This document shows, one piece after another, positions 36,126 to 44,609 of a DNA stretch of 64,000 nucleotides. Each line of letters opens with the position of its first letter. Positions within the stretch are counted from its first letter, which is position 1. Made by a program: the position numbers and the translations under genes. The stretch is from Pseudopedobacter beijingensis (lineage in GTDB: Bacteria; Bacteroidota; Bacteroidia; Sphingobacteriales; Sphingobacteriaceae). The notes below the pieces were generated by a model. That model saw only the letters and a program-made list of their open reading frames with translations, had not been told where the DNA came from and ran no database searches. The stretch is taken from positions 62,001-126,000 of the forward strand of contig NZ_JBHUDG010000002.1 of the NCBI RefSeq assembly GCF_042678145.1, in the 5' to 3' direction.

Positions 36126-38615
36126 ATGAAACTCATTAAGATAAGTCTGATTGCAATTTCGGTATGGATAACGATACATTCGTCCAGGGTATATGCCATA
36201 GGGAAAGTAATGGATGGTCAGGTGTTGGCAGGTCCTCCCTGGCTAAGCGAAGTAAAGTATCAGGATGCGGCAACAGGTGTTTTTCTAGGAAGTCCCAGTT
36301 TACTTAAATTATCCAATGGTGATATTCTGGCGTCTCATGACTATAATGGGACAACTTCAAATACTACAGGAGTTTACCGTTCGCAGGATAATGGAGCTAC
36401 CTGGACTCATATCACGGATATTACAGGGCTATTTTGGGCAAACCTTTTCGAGCATCAGGGGAATATATATTTTTTAGGAACGAATGCCGGTACTGGTGTT
36501 ACCTCGCGTACCATTGTTATTTGCCGTTCTACGGATAATGGTGCTACCTGGTCTGTTCCGGTAACACTTTTTGACGAAGATATACCCAATCAGCCAGTTA
36601 GGTATCACGGCGCTCCCACACCTGTGGTAAAGCATAACGGTCGGTTATTTAGAGCTTTTGAAGCATTGGATACACAATTTCAATGGGCAAGAGGATACAG
36701 AGCTTTTGTAATATCTGTAGCAGAAAATGCAGATCTGATGGTTCCTGCCAATTGGACAATGAGTACAAAAGTTGCTTATAATGCGGGATGGGATCCCTCC
36801 GGATCGGATCCGACAACAACAGGGTGGATAGAGGGAAATACAGTCGTAGATCCATTAGGGAAACTGTTGAATATAATAAGGGTTAATTCTGTTCCCTACA
36901 TAGATAAAGCGGCGATTATTAGAATTAGTGACGATGGAAATTCCGCCACTTTTACTCCTGACGATTTTATAGATTTTCCTGGCGGTCTGCATAAATTTGT
37001 TATCCGTCCCGATACGGTTACCGGCATTTATCTGGCAATGGTTAACAATAATACAAATACCGCCTATCCGCAACAGCGAAATATATTGTCTTTGTATGGT
37101 TCTACAAATTTGCGCAATTGGCATTATATAAAAACGCTGATGGAAGATGATCAAGGGTTGCCATTTTCTGTTTCTGTTGCAAAAACTGGCTTTCAATATC
37201 CAGATTGGCATTTTGATGGAGACGATTTGATTTATCTGGTACGAACATCTTACGATGGAGCTTATAATTACCATAATGCCAATAGGGTTACTTTTGGAAG
37301 GTTAGAAAATTTTAGAAATTACCTGACGGCATTCCCTTCAGATCCACCCGTGACACCACCTCCCTTAGAAAAAGTTCCTGATTCTGTTGAGGGAAGTACA
37401 GGTTATGTTCGCCTGGTATATCATAACAATGAAGTGGTATACACCACCGTAAGGGCAAAAGATGGTAAGGTGTGGTTACAACAAAATTTAGGTTCGTCAA
37501 ATGTGGCTACTGATCGGGTCACAGATCAGGCTTCGTGGGGGGATCTGTTTCAATGGGGACGTTGGGACGACGGACATCAATATAGATCGGGAGCAACAAC
37601 ATCAAGCATACCTCCATCCCCAAATAATCCCTCAGGTTTAGGAATTACAGGTTTAACCCCGTTTTATTTTAACTCAACAGCCACGAATAGATGGTGGGGT
37701 GGAGGAATGGCTACAGATAAAGTTGAAGCGGCATCCCCAAGTGATATTTCGGCAACAAATGGCTGTGATCCTTGTAAAAAGCTATTGGGTGAACAGTGGA
37801 GATTACCCACTATACTTGAATGGGAAAACCTAAGGGATACAGAGGGAATCACCAATAATACAACGGCATTTAATTCTAATCTTAAAATTCCTTCAACCAC
37901 TTTTCGTGATGGCTCAACAGGGGTGTTGAACACCAATACCAATACAACCAGATTTTGGTCATCTACCGCAGGAGCGTCGGGAGGGGCTTATTTGCTTAAC
38001 CTGGTTAGCACTGGTGCAACCACTCTTAATGTTAGCCGGAGCAATGGGTATGCTGTAAGGTGTATCAGGATAGTAGAAAGTACCACTCCTGTTGGTTTGA
38101 TAAATTTTAAAGGAAATAACAGTACGTCTGGCATCGAATTAGAATGGGCTGTGGCTCCTGAAATTAATAATGCTTATTATACGATTAAACACTCCAGAGA
38201 TGGTGTGTTTTTTTATAACCTGACAAATATATCAGGAAGGGGGAACTCTCTGGTTCGGCAAACTTATGCATACTTACATGGCAACCCTGGTTTAGGTACT
38301 AATTACTATAGATTATCTCAAACGGATTTAGATGGAAAAACTAAAGAGCTCTCCACTATTTTGGTTACGGGTAAAGTTCTGGAAAAACAAGAAGTTGTTA
38401 TCCGTACTACAGATCAGTTTGTTCATGTGCTGTTGGTTGGTTTTGCATCCAAACCAAAGAAAATAGCCATTTCTTCCATTTCCGGTCAAAATATTTATAC
38501 CGGTAGAATGGAAGATAAAAGTGTCATGCTTCCCGTGTCTCTGAAAAAAGGAGGATACGTTGCCAGAATAGATTTTGACGATGATACATTTAAAATAGTG
38601 AAATTTCTAAGATAG
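36126..38615 (+). CDS. Secreted fusion of BNR/Asp-box propeller, FISUMP-like domain and T9SS tail
   Basis: This 829-residue protein has a signal peptide ending near SSRVYAIG. The subfamily 1 propeller covers about 39-405, with Asp boxes SQDNGATW and STDNGATW and blocks FLGSPSLLKL, RYHGAPTPVVKHNGRLFRAF, WIEGNTVV and FQYPDWHFDG. A proline-rich linker (PPVTPPPLEKVP) leads to a FISUMP-like domain at about 425-650. Its landmarks are TVRAKDGKVWLQQNLGSS, FQWGRWDDGHQ, CDPCKKLLGEQWRLPT and YAVRCIRI. The tail is close to that of the 34768 product. The propeller varies from the PUL1 copies at the SRTAY site, which reads VRTSYDG. Domain order suggests an enzyme carrying its own binding module and exported by T9SS. 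Confidence 0.85.
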   Translation: MKLIKISLIAISVWITIHSSRVYAIGKVMDGQVLAGPPWLSEVKYQDAATGVFLGSPSLLKLSNGDILASHDYNGTTSNTTGVYRSQDNGATWTHITDITGLFWANLFEHQGNIYFLGTNAGTGVTSRTIVICRSTDNGATWSVPVTLFDEDIPNQPVRYHGAPTPVVKHNGRLFRAFEALDTQFQWARGYRAFVISVAENADLMVPANWTMSTKVAYNAGWDPSGSDPTTTGWIEGNTVVDPLGKLLNIIRVNSVPYIDKAAIIRISDDGNSATFTPDDFIDFPGGLHKFVIRPDTVTGIYLAMVNNNTNTAYPQQRNILSLYGSTNLRNWHYIKTLMEDDQGLPFSVSVAKTGFQYPDWHFDGDDLIYLVRTSYDGAYNYHNANRVTFGRLENFRNYLTAFPSDPPVTPPPLEKVPDSVEGSTGYVRLVYHNNEVVYTTVRAKDGKVWLQQNLGSSNVATDRVTDQASWGDLFQWGRWDDGHQYRSGATTSSIPPSPNNPSGLGITGLTPFYFNSTATNRWWGGGMATDKVEAASPSDISATNGCDPCKKLLGEQWRLPTILEWENLRDTEGITNNTTAFNSNLKIPSTTFRDGSTGVLNTNTNTTRFWSSTAGASGGAYLLNLVSTGATTLNVSRSNGYAVRCIRIVESTTPVGLINFKGNNSTSGIELEWAVAPEINNAYYTIKHSRDGVFFYNLTNISGRGNSLVRQTYAYLHGNPGLGTNYYRLSQTDLDGKTKELSTILVTGKVLEKQEVVIRTTDQFVHVLLVGFASKPKKIAISSISGQNIYTGRMEDKSVMLPVSLKKGGYVARIDFDDDTFKIVKFLR

Positions 38616-38654
38616 GTATTAACCCGTTTTATGTTAAAACTTGTAATATAATTA

Positions 38655-39515
38655 ATGAAAGCAAACAAAATTATGATGATTATGCTGGCTGTATTGGTAC
38701 AACTGGCATGTAAAGCCCAAAATAATAAGCCTGGTAATCATCCGGAAGGAAAATTAGGCTGGCAGTTAGGGGCGCAGGCGTATACCTTTAACCGGTTTAC
38801 ATTTACTGAGGCATTGGATAAAATAGCAAGTTGCGGATTAAATTATGTTGAGGCTTATCCGCAACAGGAGATAGGTGGTGGTATAACAGAGAAAATGGAT
38901 TACCGCATGTCTGAAAGCAGTAAGAAATACTTGAAAAATCTTCTGAAGAAGAAAAATATAAAATTGGTGTCTTACGGAGTAATAAAAACCAAAGATGATA
39001 GTGATTGGCGCAAAATATTTGCTTTTGCAAAATCTATGGGTATCAAAACAATCACTTGTGAACCTGAAGAACGCTTGTTACCTGAAATATCTAAGCTATG
39101 CGACGAGTTTAAGATAAATGCAGCTATTCACAATCATCCGGATCCTTCTTTTTATTGGAAACCAGAAACAGTACTGAAAGCTATTGATGGAAAGAGCAAA
39201 AGGTTGGGAGCCTGTGCCGATATAGGACATTGGGTACGGTCGGGTTTAGATCCTGTGGAAAGTCTTAAAAAACTAGAAGGTAAAATATACCAGCTACATT
39301 TTAAAGATTTAAACGAGAAAGGGAATAAGAAAGCTCACGATGTACATTGGGGAACGGGAGTTAACAACATAGCAGGCGTAATTGCAGAACTGAAACGTCA
39401 GGGATTTAAAGGGATGCTATCAGCAGAATACGAATATAATTGGGAAAACAATGCTCCAGATGTAAAGGCTAGTGTTGATAACTTTAGAAAAATAGTTGCG
39501 GAAACAAAAAAATAG
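38655..39515 (+). CDS. Exported sugar phosphate isomerase/epimerase-like TIM-barrel protein
   Basis: This 286-residue protein has an N-terminal export signal (MIMLAVLVQLACKAQ). The cysteine is not in an ideal lipobox, so it may be soluble or lipidated. The mature part is an AP-endonuclease-2/xylose-isomerase-like TIM barrel. Likely metal ligands lie in NYVEAYPQQ, CADIGHW, YQLHFKDLN and LSAEYEYNW. Cytoplasmic members isomerise sugars. Exported Bacteroidota relatives have been linked to processing of 3-keto-glycosides, a natural reading here because a GMC sugar dehydrogenase follows in the operon. That function is inferred from context and family knowledge. Start ATG is 39 bases after the preceding stop. 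Confidence 0.88.
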   Translation: MKANKIMMIMLAVLVQLACKAQNNKPGNHPEGKLGWQLGAQAYTFNRFTFTEALDKIASCGLNYVEAYPQQEIGGGITEKMDYRMSESSKKYLKNLLKKKNIKLVSYGVIKTKDDSDWRKIFAFAKSMGIKTITCEPEERLLPEISKLCDEFKINAAIHNHPDPSFYWKPETVLKAIDGKSKRLGACADIGHWVRSGLDPVESLKKLEGKIYQLHFKDLNEKGNKKAHDVHWGTGVNNIAGVIAELKRQGFKGMLSAEYEYNWENNAPDVKASVDNFRKIVAETKK

Positions 39516-39550
39516 ATTGTCCAGACAGAGACAAACTTATATTAAGAAAT

Positions 39551-40963
39551 ATGAAAGGAATATTTTTAGTAGTACTCAGTTGTATTTATGCTATCAATCT
39601 GGAAGCAAAGGTAAAGTTACCTTCGTTTATTTCCTCGGGAATGGTTTTACAGCAAAAATCAAAAGTAGCTATCTGGGGAGTATCAGAAAAAAATAAATCC
39701 ATAACATTGAAGACCAGTTGGAATGGAAAAACATACTCTGTAAATAGTAGTGAAGCCGGTGATTGGTCTATCCATATCCAAACGCCTAAAGCGGGTGGGC
39801 CTTATCGTTTAACAGTAAATGATGGAGATGAGACTGTTATTGAAGATGTTTTGATAGGTGAAGTCTGGATAGCTTCGGGGCAATCTAATATGGAAATGCC
39901 TTTGCGTGGTTTCTCTAATCAGAAAATACAGGGTGGTGATGAGTTGATCAAAAATGCTGCAAATAATAATATCAGGTTATTTAAAGGCAGTACAAATTCA
40001 AAAGGACTTCTTCAGAAAGATCTAATGGGAAAATGGGAATCTGCTTCCCCTGAATCTGTAACTAATTTTAGTGCTGTAGCCTATTATTTTGCCAATCAAT
40101 TAGAAAAAGAACTAAAAGTTCCGGTAGGAATTATTCAGTCGGCATGGGGTGGTACTGCTATACAGGGATGGATGAGTCGTGAAAGTTTACAGCCATTTAC
40201 GAGTGTAAAACCTCCACTAGAGGAAGATAAAACTTTTAGTAATAAAAATACGCCGGTAGGGTTGTTTAATGCCATGATTAATCCATTGATTCCGTATAGT
40301 GCCCGGGGATTTATCTGGTACCAGGGAGAACATAATGTTAAAGAACCTGATTTATATGCCCAACTTTTTCCGGCAATGGTAAAAGATTGGAGAAGCAGGT
40401 GGCAAAATGATAATATGACTTTTATATATGCGCAGATTGCCCCCTGGGATTATAAAAGTGCAAATTGGAAAGCTCCTTATTTAAGAGAGGCGCAGCTGAA
40501 AGCATTAAAAGAAATTCCTCATTCGGGTATGGCGGTATTATTGGATATTGGGGAGGAAAAAGATATCCATCCGGCAGCTAAAATACCAGTGGCAGAAAGA
40601 TTTTTTAAGCTGGCCATGGCAAAAGCTTATGGTCAAAAGACTCCTTCTTCTGGACCTGTTTATAACAAAATTGAAGTGCAGGCTGATAAGATTAAGTTAT
40701 ACTTTGACCATGCAGAAGGACTTTATTTTAAAAATGGTACTTCAGTAAATTTTGAGATAGCGGGTAAGGATAAGGTGTTCTTTCCGGCTAAGGCAAAAAT
40801 TCAGAAAGATCACATTATAGTGCAGGCAGTTGATGTAAAGCAGCCAGTGGCTGTCAGATACGCTTTTAAAGGATGGACCGCTGGAGATTTGTTTAATAAA
40901 TACGGTTTGCCTGCATCGTCATTTAGAACAGATGTCTGGGAAATGGTAAACGACAATAAATAG
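39551..40963 (+). CDS. Sialate O-acetylesterase-family SGNH hydrolase
   Basis: This 470-residue protein has a signal peptide (MKGIFLVVLSCIYAINLEA). A beta-rich N-terminal domain lies at about 20-105 and the SGNH esterase domain follows. Catalytic features are S112 in SGQSNM, N262 in WYQGEHN, and D338 and H340 in KDIHPAAK. The WYQGEHN block differs from the usual WYQGESN by a serine-to-histidine change. Family members remove O-acetyl groups from sugars; despite the name, many act on plant or algal polysaccharides rather than sialic acid. In PUL2 it would deacetylate glycan before other enzymes act. It is 3 bases from the next gene, so translation may be coupled. Confidence 0.92.
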   Translation: MKGIFLVVLSCIYAINLEAKVKLPSFISSGMVLQQKSKVAIWGVSEKNKSITLKTSWNGKTYSVNSSEAGDWSIHIQTPKAGGPYRLTVNDGDETVIEDVLIGEVWIASGQSNMEMPLRGFSNQKIQGGDELIKNAANNNIRLFKGSTNSKGLLQKDLMGKWESASPESVTNFSAVAYYFANQLEKELKVPVGIIQSAWGGTAIQGWMSRESLQPFTSVKPPLEEDKTFSNKNTPVGLFNAMINPLIPYSARGFIWYQGEHNVKEPDLYAQLFPAMVKDWRSRWQNDNMTFIYAQIAPWDYKSANWKAPYLREAQLKALKEIPHSGMAVLLDIGEEKDIHPAAKIPVAERFFKLAMAKAYGQKTPSSGPVYNKIEVQADKIKLYFDHAEGLYFKNGTSVNFEIAGKDKVFFPAKAKIQKDHIIVQAVDVKQPVAVRYAFKGWTAGDLFNKYGLPASSFRTDVWEMVNDNK

Positions 40964-40966
40964 GAG

Positions 40967-41473
40967 ATGATGAAGCGCAGGGTATTAATTAAAAGAATGT
41001 TTTTTCTGAGTACAGGAACTATATTATTGCCATCGCTGTTTTCTTCATGTGCAGAAGATCCTCAATTTAATCTTGATAGGTTAAAGCTTAGTCGAAAGCA
41101 AGAGCAATTATTGGAAATACTTACAGAAACTATTATTCCAAAAACGGACACACCGGGAGCTATAGATTTAGGCTTGCCTGTATTTGTTGCTAAAATGGTT
41201 AACGATTGCAGTAGCCGGGAAGAGCTTACTTCTTTCAAAAATGGCATGCAGCATTTTCAAGACTTAAAAATTGGAAGTATGCATTTCGAGCATTTATCAG
41301 CAAAGGAAAGGTTGGGTGTATTAAGTGGAAATCATCCTGATGAACTGAATGATTTCTTAAAAATAATAAGAGAGCGTACTATAGAAGCATATACTTGTTC
41401 GGAATATGTAATGACCGAATTAGTGCCTTACAAATTAGTTCCGGGACCTTTCAGAGGAATAATTAAAATTTAG
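40967..41473 (+). CDS. Gluconate 2-dehydrogenase subunit 3-family (hitch-hiker) protein
   Basis: This 168-residue protein has an arginine-containing export signal (KRRVLIKRMFFLSTGTILLP, then SLFSSC), with a possible lipobox cysteine. The body fits the gluconate_2-dh3 family, the small gamma subunit of flavin sugar dehydrogenases. Motifs include LLEILTETIIPKTDTPGAID and the C-terminal ELVPYKLVPGPFRG. In that family the small subunit carries the folded GMC subunit across the membrane. The GMC gene starts 3 bases downstream, exactly the expected partner. The R-R-x-x-x-K-R lead is only loosely Tat-like. The multihaem cytochrome c subunit often found with this pair is absent from the window. Confidence 0.88.
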   Translation: MMKRRVLIKRMFFLSTGTILLPSLFSSCAEDPQFNLDRLKLSRKQEQLLEILTETIIPKTDTPGAIDLGLPVFVAKMVNDCSSREELTSFKNGMQHFQDLKIGSMHFEHLSAKERLGVLSGNHPDELNDFLKIIRERTIEAYTCSEYVMTELVPYKLVPGPFRGIIKI

Positions 41474-41476
41474 AAA

Positions 41477-43168
41477 ATGGAGCGGGAAATATACGAATAC
41501 GATGCTATAGTGATTGGTTCCGGTATATCGGGAGGTTGGGCAGCGAAAGAGTTATGTGAAAATGGATTACAAACTTTGTTACTGGAAAGGGGGAGAAATG
41601 TTGAACACCTCAAAGATTATCCTACAACCAGCAATATGCCTTTTGAGTTTGCCCATTTAGGACAATTGACCGATGCGGTGAAACAGGAGAATCCAATTGC
41701 CAGTAAATGTTATGCTTTTAAGGAAGATGCCATTCATTTCTTTGTGAAAGATAAGCAACATCCCTATACGCAGACAAAGCCTTTTGATTGGATCAGGAGT
41801 TATCAGTTAGGCGGAAAGTCCATAACATGGGGGAGGCAGACCCAACGTTGGAGTGATTTTGATTTTGAAGGACCTTTACGGGACGGATTTGCAGTAGATT
41901 GGCCTATTCGTTATAAAGATTTAGCTTCCTGGTATAGCTATGTCGAAAAATTTGTAGGCATATCGGGAAATAAGGATGGTTTGGCAGAACTTCCGGACGG
42001 AGAGTTTCTTCCTCCGATGGAAATGACAGCTGTAGAGCAGTATTTTAAAAATAAAATGTCTGTACTTTATGCTGATAGAAAAGTGATTATGGGTAGGTGC
42101 GCTCATTTGACCAAGCCTCAGCCAGTTCATCTGGAACAAGGACGAGGTACTTGTCAGACACGTAACCTATGTCAGAGAGGGTGTCCGTTTGGAGGGTATT
42201 TTAACAGTAATTCTACAACAATCCCTTATGCACAAAAGACTGGTAAGCTTACGTTAAAGACAGAGTCTGTGGTGCATTCAATATTATATGATGAACATAA
42301 AGGAAAAGCTACCGGTGTAAGAGTAATTGATACACTTACTAAGGAAGAGAAAGTCTATTATGCGAAAGTGATATTTGTTAATGCTGGTACCCTTAATACA
42401 AATCTTATATTATTAAACTCTACCTCAAATCGTTTTCCTAATGGATTGGGCAACGATAATGATATACTTGGCCAGTATGTAGCTTTTCATAATTACAGGG
42501 GAAGGATTACCGCAGAATTTGATGGAATGCTGGATAGCTATTCTGAAGGGAGGAGACCTACGAGTCTTTATATTCCAAGATTCAGGAATTTACATAGACA
42601 GGAAACTAACTTCCTCCGTGGATATGCTGCAGGTTTTAAGGCACTACGTATGCAAGAGGCGTTGAAAGGTTTTGGAGAAGATCTTAAAAGTCAGATTCTT
42701 GATCGGAAGTATGGTAATTGGGCTATACAGTCTCACATGATGGGAGAAACTATTCCTAGAGAATTTAATAGGGTGAAACTGAACAGAGAAAATACGGATC
42801 AGTGGGGAGTGCCTTTGTTAGATTTTGATATTCAATATACTGATAATGAAGAAAAGATGCTCAAAGATTATTTTGAACAGATAGCAGATATGTTTGATAA
42901 AGCAGGATTTAAAAATATACAAACTCAGGATGCCCAATGGAATCCAGGATTGGATATCCATGAGATGGGTGGGGTAAGGATGGGAAAAGATGCTAATACA
43001 TCATTGTTAAACGAATGGAACCAATTGCACCATTGCAAAAATGTATTTGTAACTGACGGAGCTTGTATGACTTCTACGGGAACGCAAAATCCATCATTAA
43101 CCTATATGGCCTTAACAGCAAGAGCATGTCATTATGCTATTGGTGAGCTTAGGAAAAATAATATTTAA
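41477..43168 (+). CDS. GMC-family FAD sugar dehydrogenase, iron-sulfur type
   Basis: This 563-residue flavoprotein has the FAD-binding motif G14-x-G16-x-x-G19 (VIGSGISGGWAA) and GGKSITWG. The C-terminal active-site block is H495 (DIHEMGGVRMG) and N538 (GTQNPSLTYMA). Three cysteines, C226, C232 and C236, form C-x5-C-x3-C. This matches the 3Fe-4S ligand pattern of FAD glucose dehydrogenase of the Burkholderia type. It has no signal peptide of its own and should be exported with the hitch-hiker subunit encoded immediately upstream. It would oxidise a sugar hydroxyl, at C1 or C3 of a glucoside, passing electrons to a quinone or cytochrome. The exact position oxidised cannot be read from sequence. 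It is the last gene of PUL2. Confidence 0.93.
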   Translation: MEREIYEYDAIVIGSGISGGWAAKELCENGLQTLLLERGRNVEHLKDYPTTSNMPFEFAHLGQLTDAVKQENPIASKCYAFKEDAIHFFVKDKQHPYTQTKPFDWIRSYQLGGKSITWGRQTQRWSDFDFEGPLRDGFAVDWPIRYKDLASWYSYVEKFVGISGNKDGLAELPDGEFLPPMEMTAVEQYFKNKMSVLYADRKVIMGRCAHLTKPQPVHLEQGRGTCQTRNLCQRGCPFGGYFNSNSTTIPYAQKTGKLTLKTESVVHSILYDEHKGKATGVRVIDTLTKEEKVYYAKVIFVNAGTLNTNLILLNSTSNRFPNGLGNDNDILGQYVAFHNYRGRITAEFDGMLDSYSEGRRPTSLYIPRFRNLHRQETNFLRGYAAGFKALRMQEALKGFGEDLKSQILDRKYGNWAIQSHMMGETIPREFNRVKLNRENTDQWGVPLLDFDIQYTDNEEKMLKDYFEQIADMFDKAGFKNIQTQDAQWNPGLDIHEMGGVRMGKDANTSLLNEWNQLHHCKNVFVTDGACMTSTGTQNPSLTYMALTARACHYAIGELRKNNI

Positions 43169-43187
43169 TACTCTACCCTGTTGATGT

Positions 43188-43206
43188 GGGAGGTGTCATA
43201 CCTCCC
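43188..43206. terminator. Terminator-like hairpin between convergent genes
   Basis: GGGAGGT (43188-43194) and ACCTCCC (43200-43206) pair perfectly over a GTCAT loop. The hairpin stands 19 bases after the GMC stop and just beyond the nupC stop on the other strand. It lacks a clear T run. A second small palindrome, CTATTG-A-CAATAG, follows directly. It can serve both convergent transcripts. Confidence 0.55.
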
Positions 43207-43223
43207 GCTATTGACAATAGAAG

Positions 43224-44489
43224 CTATAGCAGAATACCTGCAATGGAAGCGGAAAGATAAGAAGCCAGGGTGCCACAAATCAGGGCTTTCATGCCTAATC
43301 TGGCCAAATCGGCTCTTCTTTCCGGAGCTAATGTACCAATACCGCCAATCAGCATTCCTACACTGCTAAAATTAGCAAAACCACAGATAGCAATACTGAC
43401 TATTAAAAGACCTTTTTCAGTAATAATGGGAACTTGTTGCGAGGTTAGGTTTTTAAAGGCTATAAATTCATTTATTGTGAGTTTTTGACCTAATAGTGTT
43501 GCCGTACTGTTTAAGTCTTCAGAAGGCACTCCCATAGCCCAGGCAAAGGGATAAAATATTTTTCCAAATATCCAGTCTAATGTAATGTTCAGGTCCGGGT
43601 TGAAGAGGTGAAAAAAGTTCAACAGACACCAATCTATAAGGGCAATTAAGGCAATAAATCCGATAATCATGGCAATAACATTCATGGCAATCTTAAAGCC
43701 ATCACCGGCACCATGTGTAATGGCATCTATAAGGTTGGTGTATTCGCTTTTTACTTCCAGCTTTACTTTACCCATGGTTTGTGACTCTTCTGTTTCCGGA
43801 AATACAATTTTTGCTATGATAAGTGCTCCCGGGGCGGCCATTAAACTTGCCATAATGAGTTTAGGAGCTAAGTCCATACCTGCTTGTGCACCCATATTAG
43901 CATACACAATTAAAATTCCTCCGGCAATGCAGGCTAAACTGCCACTCATAGAAGCTAGTAACTCGCTTTTTGTCATGCCTTTCAGGTAAGGTCTAACCAT
44001 TACCTGAGCTTCCACCTGTCCTACAAATGCGCTGGCTACATTACTCAGAGCTTCGGCTCCGCTAACTTTCATGAGAACGTTCATTCCTCTGGCTATGAGA
44101 GAGACAAGACGTTGCATAATTCCCAAATAATAAAAAATGGCCACCAGGATACAGACTAGAATAATGGTCGCGGTTACGTTAAACGCAAATACAAAAGTAT
44201 GGGCAATTTCATAGCGTTGAGGCTGTCCATCTGTACCCAGGGTGGCAATTCCTCCGTAAACAAAACCAGCACCAGCTTTGGCAAACTGTTCTATCTTTTG
44301 CATGCCTTTTCCCATATTCTGAAAAAAGAATTGTATAGGTTGTACTTTTAGTATAGCAATAGCAATTAGCAATTGCAGTACGAGTCCACTGAAAACCAAT
44401 CTGTAATTTATTTTCTTCTTGTTATTGGATAATAAGTAGGCGATACCTAAAATGAAGATAATTCCAATAATGCCGTGAAAACGCTGCAT
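43224..44489 (-). CDS. nupC: NupC-type concentrative nucleoside transporter
   Basis: This 421-residue inner-membrane protein has about ten hydrophobic segments in the CNT family layout. Family motifs are SGAEALSNVASAFVGQVEAQ, the NEF motif in KLTINEFIAFKN, and GFANFSSVGMLIGGIG. It imports nucleosides with H+ or Na+. The gene is the last of a minus-strand run (etfB, etfA, bifunctional nuclease, nupC), 120 bases after the nuclease gene. It converges on the GMC gene of PUL2 across a terminator hairpin. Length is normal for the family. The particular nucleoside preference cannot be judged. Confidence 0.93.
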   Translation of the reverse strand: MQRFHGIIGIIFILGIAYLLSNNKKKINYRLVFSGLVLQLLIAIAILKVQPIQFFFQNMGKGMQKIEQFAKAGAGFVYGGIATLGTDGQPQRYEIAHTFVFAFNVTATIILVCILVAIFYYLGIMQRLVSLIARGMNVLMKVSGAEALSNVASAFVGQVEAQVMVRPYLKGMTKSELLASMSGSLACIAGGILIVYANMGAQAGMDLAPKLIMASLMAAPGALIIAKIVFPETEESQTMGKVKLEVKSEYTNLIDAITHGAGDGFKIAMNVIAMIIGFIALIALIDWCLLNFFHLFNPDLNITLDWIFGKIFYPFAWAMGVPSEDLNSTATLLGQKLTINEFIAFKNLTSQQVPIITEKGLLIVSIAICGFANFSSVGMLIGGIGTLAPERRADLARLGMKALICGTLASYLSASIAGILL

Positions 44490-44609
44490 ATATTTTATGT
44501 TCTATAGTTATAGGATAAATATCCCCAAAAAAGACATCCTGAAAATGAATTTTTGGTTAGCTTTATTTAAACTACAAAATTTCGTTCAAAAAAAGAAAAA
44601 CGGAATATT

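Noticed and set aside
43669..43989. 106-codon plus-strand frame inside nupC
   Set aside because: Antisense shadow of a conserved membrane protein gene.
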